A stretch of 64,000 bases of DNA, taken from positions 1-64,000 of the forward strand of contig CAYRSS010000009.1 in assembly GCA_964426945.1 (NCBI GenBank), given 5' to 3'. Below, piece by piece: positions 9,004-16,541 of this stretch; within the stretch, counting starts at the first letter, position 1, and each line of letters begins with the position of its first letter. Made by a program: the position numbers and the translations under genes. Source of the stretch: CAYRSS01 sp964426945. GTDB lineage: Bacteria > Planctomycetota > Phycisphaerae > UBA1845. The notes below the pieces were generated by a model that saw nothing but the letters and a program-made list of their open reading frames with translations, was not told where the DNA came from and ran no database searches.

Positions 9004-9636
9004 GCGGGGAAGACTGATGATGGCGGCAAAGGGGTCGGGCGTCGTCTCGCGACGTCAGGGTCTTGAGGGCGTCGCCTCGGGTGCGAGCACCTGTGTGCCG
9101 ACTGAGACGTAGGTGGACTCCCGACCCCTTCGGCAGGGCCGCACACCGCCCCAAAGAGATCATCCCGGCTCGTCCACGGGCCGGACACAACCTACCCCCC
9201 AAGCCCACGATGGATCGTGGGCAACGACCAGCCCTGATGGGGAGGAGGGTAGGGATGGACTCCCTCAGCGGACGTGCGCACGGGAGCCACTTCTACCGCC
9301 CACTGCACCCGCCTCGGCGCCAGCAGACACGCCTTCCCTTTGCGGCCTTTGCGCATTTGCGTGAGATATCTCCCGCCAAGGCTCGAAGCTCGCAATGAGC
9401 GGAGAGAAGGCAGGGTATCCCGGACCAGCCGCGACAAGCGCGGACCAGCCGGAGTCCGGAAGCAAACGCGCATGGGCTGGAAGCCCATGCCACAACCCAA
9501 CGCCGGAGGAGTCTCGGCCGGTGCTCCCGGGCTGGAAGCTCACGCGCCGCGCAGGCACCGGCTGGATGCGGCCGCCGGATACGCCTCGGCCGATAGCCCC
9601 CGGCCACGTGTGGGCGCCTGTCGGGGTGAACGCGCG
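9004..9636. other. Gene-free spacer with dispersed-repeat motifs
   Basis: No gene is supported here. The stretch carries a TTTGCG-type dispersed repeat (9338-9366), a direct repeat of CGGACCAGCC (9421-9430 and 9441-9450) flanking a CCGCG/CGCGG hairpin, and a CATGGGC/GCCCATG hairpin (9471-9489). Frames open across it give repetitive Arg/Ser/Pro translations of the sort produced by such repeats. Confidence 0.5.
9338..9366 (+). repeat. TTTGCG dispersed intergenic repeat, copy 1
   Basis: Three successive TTTGC units (CTTTGCGG, CCTTTGCGCA, TTTGCGTGAGA). From memory, repeats of this kind are scattered through intergenic DNA in many environmental bacteria and give spurious ORFs when translated. A second, inverted copy lies at 58806-58836. 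Confidence 0.5.
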
Positions 9637-10866
9637 CTATTCGGTGAGCACGACCACGTCGTGCGGGTCGACGGAGAGGTTGATCGTCTGCGAGGTGGTG
9701 AGGCGGCCGCGGGGGCGGAGTTCATCGACGGTCACCCGGACACCCCGAGCGAGCTCCACGACGTGCTGGGCCACGTGGCCGAGGTAGATCGACTCCACCA
9801 CCCGGCCGGTGAATCGGTTGGCCTCATCCGTGCCGTCACCCGCGAGCCGGAACGCCTCCGGGCGCACGGAGAGGAAGACCTCCTGCCCCCGGCTGATGCT
9901 CGGCGGAGCCGCGGCACAGCGCACGGGACCGGCGATGCTGGTGAAGACCGCACCCGAGGCCAGCTGCCCGCCTCCGGCGGCCTCACGAGCCCTGCCGGGC
10001 GATGCTTCGCCTTCCGCGACCGCCCGCCCCCCGTCGGGGTGCGTGGCCGACCCGCCGGCGGTTCGTGCCCCCCCGCTCGCGGTCGTCGCGATAGCCACCC
10101 GACCGCCTGCCGGGGCCGTGGCGGGGTCGCCAGCCAGGCTCGCAGTGAGCAGGTTCGTGTGGCCGAGGAACCCGGCGACAAACCTCGTGGCCGGCCTGCT
10201 GTAGAGTTCGGCCGGGGGACCGACCTGGCACAGGCGGCCGTCGCGCATGACGGCGATACGGTCTGCCATCGAGAGGGCTTCTTCCTGATCGTGGGTGACG
10301 TAGACGGTGGTCACCTTCGTTTCGGTGCAGATACGGCGAATCTCGCTGCGCATCTCGATGCGCAGCTTGGCGTCGAGGTTGGAGAGCGGCTCGTCGAGCA
10401 GCAGCACGTCGGGCTTCACCACCAGGGCGCGGGCGAGGGCGACCCGCTGCTGCTGGCCGCCGGAAAGTTGGCCGGGGCGGCGGTCGGCGAGCTCTTCCAT
10501 GCGGACGATGCGCAGAGCCTCGGCCACGCGGTCGCGGGACTCGTCCCGCGCGACGCGGCGAACATTAAGCCCGAACTCAACGTTCTGGCGCACCGTCATG
10601 TGTGGCCACAGGGCGTAGCCCTGAAACACCATGGCGGCGTTGCGCTTGCCGGTGGGCAGATGCGTGACGTCGCGCGGGCCGAAGTGGATCGAGCCGCCGG
10701 TGGGATCAATGAGACCGGCGATCATGCGCAGGAGGGTGCTCTTGCCGCAGCCTGACGGGCCGAGGAGAAAGAACAACTCCCCCTCGCCAATGGTCAGGCT
10801 GACGCGGTCTACCGCGGTCGTGGCCGCGAAGGCCTTGGTAACGTCGTGTAGCTTGATCTGCATCAT
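9637..10866 (-). CDS. ABC transporter ATP-binding protein, MalK/UgpC/PotA type
   Basis: About 409 residues starting MMQIKLHDVTKAF; the open frame continues much further upstream but that part has no ABC likeness. Walker A GPSGCGKST at residues 36-44, Q-loop VFQGYALWPH, signature LSGGQQQR, Walker B VLLLDEPLSNLD and the H-loop YVTHDQEEA are all present, followed by a C-terminal TOBE region. This is the class of ATPase that powers sugar, iron, polyamine or sulfate uptake. Between the ATPase domain and the last TOBE strand there is a ~60-residue Gly/Ala/Thr/Arg-rich insertion absent from typical members. No permease or binding protein is adjacent, so the substrate cannot be inferred and the ATPase may serve distant permeases. 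Confidence 0.85.
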   Translation of the reverse strand: MMQIKLHDVTKAFAATTAVDRVSLTIGEGELFFLLGPSGCGKSTLLRMIAGLIDPTGGSIHFGPRDVTHLPTGKRNAAMVFQGYALWPHMTVRQNVEFGLNVRRVARDESRDRVAEALRIVRMEELADRRPGQLSGGQQQRVALARALVVKPDVLLLDEPLSNLDAKLRIEMRSEIRRICTETKVTTVYVTHDQEEALSMADRIAVMRDGRLCQVGPPAELYSRPATRFVAGFLGHTNLLTASLAGDPATAPAGGRVAIATTASGGARTAGGSATHPDGGRAVAEGEASPGRAREAAGGGQLASGAVFTSIAGPVRCAAAPPSISRGQEVFLSVRPEAFRLAGDGTDEANRFTGRVVESIYLGHVAQHVVELARGVRVTVDELRPRGRLTTSQTINLSVDPHDVVVLTE

Positions 10867-11201
10867 GGCGTTCGAACCGGCCCGTCCGGGCGTCCAGGCG
10901 ACTGGGGCCGCCGCGTCGCGGCCCGAGCGGAATTCTACGCACCGGGGCCGACCGCCGCTAGCCGTGCCCGCGTCCGCCCGGGGCTGAGCCCGTCGCCTCG
11001 GATCAGACCGGACGAAAGGCGGGGCTGAGGCTGCTCCGGGGCAACGTTCGATAGTGCCACGACATGGCACTCTCGGTCGCACCGGTTGACGCCTTCCCAC
11101 CCCGCGGTGGCGATTCCGCTCCGCGTGGACGGGCCGGACAATCCGCCAAGGCGCGGACCGCCGTGCCGGACGGGCCAGGCGTCCGCGCGGCCCTGCCCGC
11201 G

Positions 11202-11231
11202 TTGACGCGGCTTTCGTCAGGGCGTTAGAAT
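11202..11231 (+). promoter_or_regulatory. Promoter for the 3-hydroxyanthranilate branch
   Basis: TTGACG (11202-11207), an 18-bp spacer and TAGAAT (11226-11231), 70 bp upstream of the dioxygenase ATG, in the 435-bp divergent spacer between the ABC ATPase (minus) and this gene (plus). The rest of that spacer (10867-11201) shows no gene. Confidence 0.55.
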
Positions 11232-11301
11232 CCTGGCTCAGAATCGGCGACAAGCCTCCAGCCGCGCTGGCCGGCCGGGGCGCAACCAAGCGGAGACACC
11301 C

Positions 11302-11832
11302 ATGGTCACCCTGAACCCGTTCAGCCTCAAGCAGTGGGTTAACGAGAATCGGCACATCCTCAAGCCGCCGGTGGGCAATGCGCAGCTGTTCAAAGAACTC
11401 AGCCCCGACTTCATCGTCATGATCGTGGGCGGCCCCAACGCGCGGAAGGACTTCCACGTCAACCCGACCGAGGAGTTCTTCTACCAGATCGAGGGGGACA
11501 TCACCCTGCGCCTCATGGAGAACGGCAAGGAACGCCACGTGCCGATCAAGGAGGGCGAGATCTTCCTCCTTCCCGCCAACACGCCGCACTCGCCGCAGCG
11601 CCCCGCCGGCACCGTCGGCATGGTGATCGAACGCCGGCGCCCGGAGGGACACAACGATCACCTGCGCTACTACTGCGAAAGGTGCGGCACGGTGCTGTTC
11701 GATCCGGACTTCTACCTGACGGACATCGTCAAGCAGCTCAAGCCGCTCATGGAGCAGTTCTGGGCGGATGAGAACCTGCGTACCTGCAAGAAGTGCGGCA
11801 CCGTGATGCAGCCGCCCGCCCCGGCGAAGTAG
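11302..11832 (+). CDS. nbaC: 3-hydroxyanthranilate 3,4-dioxygenase
   Basis: 176 residues, ATG with GGAG 7 nt upstream. It opens the ring of 3-hydroxyanthranilate to 2-amino-3-carboxymuconate semialdehyde (EC 1.13.11.6) in the kynurenine pathway. The cupin carries the Fe(II) ligands His52, Glu58 (HVNPTEEFFYQIEGD) and His96 (PANTPHSPQRP), and Arg100 in the substrate pocket. Two C-terminal CxxC pairs (YCERCG from Cys125, CKKCG near 160) form the rubredoxin-like second iron site seen in bacterial forms. Length and residue spacing match the bacterial family closely. The next gene encodes the enzyme acting on the product. Confidence 0.95.
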   Translation: MVTLNPFSLKQWVNENRHILKPPVGNAQLFKELSPDFIVMIVGGPNARKDFHVNPTEEFFYQIEGDITLRLMENGKERHVPIKEGEIFLLPANTPHSPQRPAGTVGMVIERRRPEGHNDHLRYYCERCGTVLFDPDFYLTDIVKQLKPLMEQFWADENLRTCKKCGTVMQPPAPAK

Positions 11833-11883
11833 CCGCATCACTGGCGAGCCGCGTTGACCGCGCCCCCGGCAGGGATCCGTTTG

Positions 11884-12900
11884 TTGAAGATCGATCTGCA
11901 CACCCACATTCTACCGGAGCGCTGGCCCGATCTGCGCGAGCGCTACGGCTGCGGTGGCTTCGTCGCCCTGGACCATCACGCGCCCTGCCGTGCGCGGATG
12001 ATGATCGACGGCAAGTTCTTCCGCGAAATCGACGAGCGTGCCTGGAGCGCCCAGCGTCGCTTGGCAGACTGCGACCGCGACGGCGTAGCGGTTCAGGTGC
12101 TGTCGACGGTGCCGGTGATGTTCAGCTACTGGGCCCGGCCTGAGCACGCGCTCGATCTGTCGCAGATGCTCAACGACCACATGGCCGGGGTGGTGCGTGG
12201 CGCGCCGCGCCGATTCGTCGGGCTCGGCACGATTCCGCTGCAGGCGCCGGACCTCGCCTGCCGCGAGCTGGAGCGCTGCGTCCGCGAGCTGGGGCTGGCC
12301 GGCGTGCAGATCGGCAGCCACGTCAACGACTGGAACCTGAGCGATCCCGCCTTGTTCCCGGTTTTCGAGGCCGCCGCAGAGCTTGGCGCGGCGGTCTTCG
12401 TTCACCCGTGGGACATGATGGGCAAGGAGCGGATGACGAAGTACTGGCTCCCCTGGCTCGTCGGCATGCCGGCGGAGACCTCGCGGGCGATCTGCTCGAT
12501 GATCTTCGGCGGGGTGTTTGAGCGACTGCCGAAGCTGCGCGTGGCCTTCGCCCACGGCGGCGGCACGTTTCCCTTCACGCTGGGGCGGATCGAGCACGGC
12601 TGGCGGGTGCGGCCCGATCTCTGTGCGGTGGACAACCCGCACAACCCGCGTGACTACGTCGGCAAGTTCTACTTCGACTCACTGGTACACGACGCGGAGG
12701 CGCTGCGATTTCTCCTCCGGCTGGTGGGCGAGCAGTGGATCGCGCTGGGTTCTGACTATCCCTTTCCGCTGGGTGAAGCGGTGCCGGGTGGTCTCATTGA
12801 CTCGATGACCGACCTTACCCCATCGACGCGCGAGCGGCTCTGCTGCGGGACGGCGATGGAGTTTCTCGGGTTGACCCGCGCGGCCCTCGGGCCGGGATAA
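11884..12900 (+). CDS. nbaD: 2-amino-3-carboxymuconate-6-semialdehyde decarboxylase (ACMSD)
   Basis: Amidohydrolase-fold decarboxylase that removes CO2 from the product of the preceding gene (EC 4.1.1.45), steering the pathway away from quinolinate. Visible metal and catalytic motifs are IDLHTHILPE near the N-terminus, VFVHPWD, AHGGGTFPF and GSDYPFPLG. There is no ATG or GTG near the expected N-terminus. I chose TTG at 11884 because AGGGA (11871-11875) lies 8 nt upstream and the product then begins at the conserved KIDLHTH; TTG codons at 11881 and 11854 are alternatives. It follows nbaC by about 50 bp and is probably cotranscribed. Other kynurenine genes (KMO, kynureninase, TDO) are not in the window. 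Confidence 0.92.
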   Translation: MKIDLHTHILPERWPDLRERYGCGGFVALDHHAPCRARMMIDGKFFREIDERAWSAQRRLADCDRDGVAVQVLSTVPVMFSYWARPEHALDLSQMLNDHMAGVVRGAPRRFVGLGTIPLQAPDLACRELERCVRELGLAGVQIGSHVNDWNLSDPALFPVFEAAAELGAAVFVHPWDMMGKERMTKYWLPWLVGMPAETSRAICSMIFGGVFERLPKLRVAFAHGGGTFPFTLGRIEHGWRVRPDLCAVDNPHNPRDYVGKFYFDSLVHDAEALRFLLRLVGEQWIALGSDYPFPLGEAVPGGLIDSMTDLTPSTRERLCCGTAMEFLGLTRAALGPG

Positions 12901-12908
12901 AGGCCGCT

Positions 12909-13595
12909 TCAGACGGAATGTGCGGGCTGCGACTGCCGCTCGAGCACGAGGGCGGCGAGCCGCTCGACCACGTCATGAATGGTCATATCGCTGGTGTCGA
13001 TGAGGATGGCTGACCCCGGCGCCAGAAGCGGCGCCCACTGGCGGCTGTCGACCTTGTCTCGACGACGCAGATTGTCGAGCACTTCGGCGAACTCGACCTC
13101 TTCCCCCTCGGCGACCATTTCCTGGTGGCGGCGCTCGGCGCGCTTCTCGATCGACGCTTCGAGGACGATCTTCAGCTCGGCATCGGGGAAGACCACGCTG
13201 CCCTGGTCGCGGCCTTCGGTGACGAATGAGCCGAGGCAGCGGCCGAGGGTGCGCTGCTGATCAACGAGCAGGTTGCGGATGGGTTGATTTCGGGCGACGG
13301 TCGAGGTCCGGTTGCTGACCGCCATGCTGCGGATGACCTCGGACACATCGTGCCCGTCGACGCGGACGCGGGTGTGGGTGGGGCCGCAGTCGAGTTCAAG
13401 GCGGATCGCCCGCGCGACGTCGAGCAGGGCCCGGTCGTCGGTGAAATCGACGTCGCGTTCCATCGCCGCATAGGCAATGGCCCGGTACATGGCCCCCGTG
13501 TCGAGGTAGGGCCACTCAAGCCGGGCCGCGAGCTTCCGTGCGGCCGTGGACTTGCCCGACCCCGCCGATCCATCGATGGTCACGATCATACCCAT
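12909..13595 (-). CDS. cmk: Cytidylate kinase
   Basis: 228 residues, standard length. Phosphorylates CMP and dCMP to the diphosphates. P-loop GSAGSGKS at residues 9-16, the DTGAMYRA nucleotide-monophosphate motif, the TEGRDQGSVVFPDA segment and the Arg-rich lid (KRAERRHQEM, RRRDKVDSRQ) are all present. The product starts MGMIVTIDG; the second Met (13589) is equally possible. It converges with ACMSD, 8 bp away. The TEGRD-QG variant replaces the more usual GRDIGTVV but keeps the arginine and aspartate. Confidence 0.95.
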   Translation of the reverse strand: MGMIVTIDGSAGSGKSTAARKLAARLEWPYLDTGAMYRAIAYAAMERDVDFTDDRALLDVARAIRLELDCGPTHTRVRVDGHDVSEVIRSMAVSNRTSTVARNQPIRNLLVDQQRTLGRCLGSFVTEGRDQGSVVFPDAELKIVLEASIEKRAERRHQEMVAEGEEVEFAEVLDNLRRRDKVDSRQWAPLLAPGSAILIDTSDMTIHDVVERLAALVLERQSQPAHSV

Positions 13596-13682
13596 CGATC
13601 ATAGCCGACCCGCGGGGAAGTTCCATCGAAAAACCCGCGGACGGTCGAGCGATCGGATCGGCGGCTGCCGCGCGCCTCGTCC

Positions 13683-14264
13683 TCAGTGGCCTGCGGAGCC
13701 GTTCACGCCGTTTTCGATCAGCGCCGTCAGCACGCGCGGTTCGAGCGGCTTGCTCAGCCAGCCCGAGAAGCCCTCCTGACGAAGGGATTCACCGCGACCC
13801 GCTTCGAGGTTGCTGCCGATGGCGAGCAGACGCGAGTCCTTCATGTCCTCGCAGCCGCGGACGAAGCGGATGAGCGCCTTCGTGTCCATGCCGGGCATGT
13901 CGACGTTGATGACGAGGATCTCCGGCTTGCACCGCCCCGCCTGGTAGCCGGCGTCGAACGCAGAACCGGCGGTGGTCACACGATAGCCATCTTCCTCGAG
14001 CGCCCGGCCGAGGGACTCGGCGTAGGTTGAGTCGGCGTCCGCCACGAGGATGGTCGTCTGGCCGGTTTCAAGCCCGTTGAGCGGGATGTGGTTGGCCCGC
14101 ATGAACTTGACCAGGGCTTCCAGCGGGATGCGCCGATCCTTGCTGCCGGGGATCCGGTAGCCGTGCAGGTGGCCTTCGTCGAACCACTTCGATACGGTCC
14201 GGGGGGCGACGCAGCAGATCTTGGCCACCTGTCCCGTCGTCAGGACTGTCTTGCCTGGCTTCAT
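13683..14264 (-). CDS. HTH (MerR/excisionase-type) plus degenerate receiver regulator
   Basis: 193 residues. Residues ~7-58 are a helix-turn-helix of the excisionase/MerR kind (TTGQVAKICCVAPRTVSKWF, then GYRIPGSKDRRIP). Residues ~70-190 are a CheY-like receiver. The receiver has lost its phosphoacceptor: the position aligning with Asp in D-x-x-M-P is Asn120 (VINVDMPG), the acidic pocket is reduced (VADAD), and the Thr/Ser switch position is Gly or shifted (LAIGSN), while Lys172 (LSKPLE) is kept. It therefore probably acts without phosphorylation. HTH-first order is the reverse of most response regulators. No histidine kinase is adjacent. Confidence 0.85.
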   Translation of the reverse strand: MKPGKTVLTTGQVAKICCVAPRTVSKWFDEGHLHGYRIPGSKDRRIPLEALVKFMRANHIPLNGLETGQTTILVADADSTYAESLGRALEEDGYRVTTAGSAFDAGYQAGRCKPEILVINVDMPGMDTKALIRFVRGCEDMKDSRLLAIGSNLEAGRGESLRQEGFSGWLSKPLEPRVLTALIENGVNGSAGH

Positions 14265-14651
14265 GAGCTGATGTGGTCTTTGCGGTCAGTCGGGCCGCGA
14301 CGTCCGCGTCGTAACCGCTGGGCGGCTCACGACAGATCCAGCCTCCAAAGAGCCGGCGGATGTCCATCTGCCCGGACGGTCAAAGCATCGGCAAACGACA
14401 CAGCCCGATTTAACGCGCAGACCGCGTCATCCGTCGCGTCGGGCACGCGTGATAAAAGCCGTTTGTTCGCCAGCGGTGCACCGCACGGCGCCAGCTTCCT
14501 CGGCGGCGCGGACCGCAGTGAGGCGCCTGATCCGTGCGTCGTCGCAGTCCTTTATCGGTGCGGACGATAACAAGGCGAAATGCGGCGAATCTGCTGGGAA
14601 ACAGCGCGTTGAAGCGCCGATCCCACGTGCCGTGGTCCGGAAACGCAGAGA
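14265..14651. other. Gene-free spacer
   Basis: Spacer between the pseudo-receiver regulator and the sorting-tail protein, both on the minus strand. Apart from the hairpin at its right end (listed separately) I see no gene or structured element. It must hold the promoter of the regulator, but no convincing -35/-10 pair stands out. Confidence 0.4.
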
Positions 14652-14679
14652 GACGCCGACGACCTTGGTCGCCGGCGTC
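14652..14679 (-). terminator. Terminator hairpin after the sorting-tail gene
   Basis: GACGCCGACGAC (14652-14663), a 4-nt loop and GTCGCCGGCGTC (14668-14679) pair with one mismatch, about 60 nt beyond the stop of the minus-strand gene at 14739. On the minus strand it is followed by CTCTGCGTTT. Confidence 0.55.
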
Positions 14680-14738
14680 CCTCGTGCATCATCTCTCGTG
14701 TGCGCGGTCAGGCGATGGCGTCGCCTGCCGACGTGAAA

Positions 14739-15524
14739 CTACGACATGCGACGACGGACCCAGCCGATCATCGGCATGCCGAGCGCCGCAAGGGCGAGGG
14801 CGGCCGGAGCCGGAACCGGACGGATCGACTCGAGCTGAAGGATCAGATCGTTGAAGTCGATGTTGCCCTCTTCGAAGGGGAGCGAACCGTCGTTGGCCAA
14901 CCCCTCGAACGCGAAGTAGTGGTGGAACAGGTCCGAGTTGAAGTTGGTCCCGCCGATCGTGACGGCCTCACCGGTCGCCTCGTAGGCCAGGATCTGGGCG
15001 TTACCGCCGTTCAGGCTGTCCTCGGTGTACCAGGTGACGTTGCCGCCACGGCCGATGTCCGGCGTGGTCATATACAGGCCGAACTGGTGGCCGAAGTCGG
15101 CCTCCTGGTCGATGATCGTCAGCGTGTCGAGATCGATCGTCCGGACGCTGTTGCCAATGAACTGGATGATCACCTGGCTGCCGGCGCTGTAGTTCGACAC
15201 CGGGTTCAGGATGTCAACCTTCTTGCTCGGATCGGCGTACGAGTAGAGGCCGACCGAGGTGCTGCCGGCAAAGCCCCACGTCACGGTGGCGACGTAGGTC
15301 GTGGCGACGGCGCCGCCGGTGGGCTCCCAGATGGCCTGCGCCATCTGGTCGTTGATGATGTCAACGTCGTAGCTGCCGTCGTTGGCCATCGAGTCGAGGG
15401 CGTCCTTCAGGGCGGACAGGTCGCCCGTGACGGGCCGGACATTGGTGAGGCCGGCCTGGGCGGCGGTGGCGCCGATCATCATGGCCAGGGCCGCCACAAA
15501 CGTTGCGATCATGTTCTTCATCAT
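14739..15524 (-). CDS. Secreted DUF4114-like protein with PEP-CTERM-type sorting tail
   Basis: About 261 residues. A signal peptide (MIATFVAALAMMIGATAAQA) is followed by a beta-rich body with a motif near the end, HYFAFEGL then FNDLILQLE, resembling DUF4114 domains. The C-terminus is VPAPAALALAALGMPMIGWV followed by RRR: a VPxPAA motif, hydrophobic helix and basic tail as in exosortase substrates. AGGAGG lies 9 nt before the ATG at 15524; the ATG at 15533 abuts that site, so 15524 is preferred. Likely displayed on the cell surface or released. No exosortase or PEP-CTERM biosynthesis gene is in the window. Confidence 0.88.
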   Translation of the reverse strand: MMKNMIATFVAALAMMIGATAAQAGLTNVRPVTGDLSALKDALDSMANDGSYDVDIINDQMAQAIWEPTGGAVATTYVATVTWGFAGSTSVGLYSYADPSKKVDILNPVSNYSAGSQVIIQFIGNSVRTIDLDTLTIIDQEADFGHQFGLYMTTPDIGRGGNVTWYTEDSLNGGNAQILAYEATGEAVTIGGTNFNSDLFHHYFAFEGLANDGSLPFEEGNIDFNDLILQLESIRPVPAPAALALAALGMPMIGWVRRRMS

Positions 15525-15606
15525 GTGCTTCATCCTCCTGGGAATTACAAGCCTGCAAGCGAAACAAGTCAGTCGTTCAGAAATCTGCTGTTGCGAGTCG
15601 TTGCTG

Positions 15607-16185
15607 TTACGCTTGTGAGCTGCCCGGAGGACCGCGCCCCTGATACGGCAGGAGCGCCTGCTGTGAGCCGCCCTTCACCGAACGCGGCACACCGATCCAG
15701 ACGGACGCCCTCGGGGTCGCCGCCGGTTCACACGGACAGCACAGCGGAAGCGCGAAAACCTGGAAGTCATACGCGTGCGAGCGCCCGATCTGCGTCGGGC
15801 CCTCCACGTGATACCAGTCCGGAAACGACGCGAGCTGCCAGTGACGGGCACCCTTCAACAGGTGCCACACCGCGACGCTCGCCAATGCCGACATCAGCAG
15901 TTCGCCCGTGCCGGGTACGGGCGGGATCTCGCGGATCACCATGCCGTCGGTGACCCAGCCCGACTCGGATGCCGCAGCCGATGGCGGCGTCGCGAGGGGC
16001 AGCGAGGAATCCCGAGAGCCGAACCAGCCGACCTGCCCGGCGGGCTGAATCGGCGTCGGCGCGATCCTGCGGGCCACGCGAATGCCGCCGACAGATCCCG
16101 GTGCGGAGAGGTCTGCGCGAACGTCGGGCGTCGCGGCAAACAGCGCCGCGGTGGCCGTCAGGATGAGCGCTGACCTGCGAATCAA
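15607..16185 (-). CDS. Secreted hypothetical protein with internal VPGTG-helix motif
   Basis: 192 residues with a signal peptide (ALILTATAALFAATPDVRA). The middle has IPPVPGTGELLMSALASVAV followed by WHLLKGARHWQ: a Pro-Gly motif, hydrophobic stretch and basic residues recalling a sorting tail, but located internally and followed by ~75 more residues (FPDWYHVEGPTQIGRSHAYD and a Cys-Pro-Cys motif). No known family is recognised. It sits 82 bp upstream of the sorting-tail protein on the same strand, so the two may be cotranscribed. The signal peptide and good codon use favour a real gene. Confidence 0.65.
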   Translation of the reverse strand: MIRRSALILTATAALFAATPDVRADLSAPGSVGGIRVARRIAPTPIQPAGQVGWFGSRDSSLPLATPPSAAASESGWVTDGMVIREIPPVPGTGELLMSALASVAVWHLLKGARHWQLASFPDWYHVEGPTQIGRSHAYDFQVFALPLCCPCEPAATPRASVWIGVPRSVKGGSQQALLPYQGRGPPGSSQA

Positions 16186-16469
16186 TGGAGTAGTCTTCCC
16201 CCCCCCGTGGCGGCAGCGACGTTGCGTGGTCCCTGATCGGCCGTACCCCGCCGGATCCCGGAGGATCCGGCCGGCCTGGACCGCGCCCGGCGCGCTGCTG
16301 TTCGTACATCCTTAGCCATCGGCCACGAGCGGGTCAACGAGAGAAATCGCGACCAGCCGGGGCTTCGCGGCGCGGCGCGGATTATTCGACGTCGCTTGGT
16401 TATGGGCCGGGCGATCGAGCCGATCCTGACGACAATCGATCGTGCTTATCAGGACGTGCGGCAAACGAG
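16186..16469. other. Gene-free spacer
   Basis: Nothing coding is visible between the secreted hypothetical and the cytochrome c assembly genes. A run of eight C residues at about 16199-16206 is the only low-complexity feature apart from the terminator hairpin listed next. Confidence 0.4.
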
Positions 16470-16503
16470 CCGGGGCGATCTGCCAAGCGACAGATCACCC
16501 CGG
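16470..16503 (-). terminator. Terminator of the ResB-CcsA operon
   Basis: A 13-bp stem (16470-16482 with 16491-16503, one C/A mismatch, 8-nt loop) lies 39 nt past the ccsA stop codon on the minus strand and is followed there by CTCGTTTGCC. Confidence 0.55.
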
Positions 16504-16541
16504 TGAGGCTGACTGATGTGCGGTCCGGCGGCCGGCTCGCG

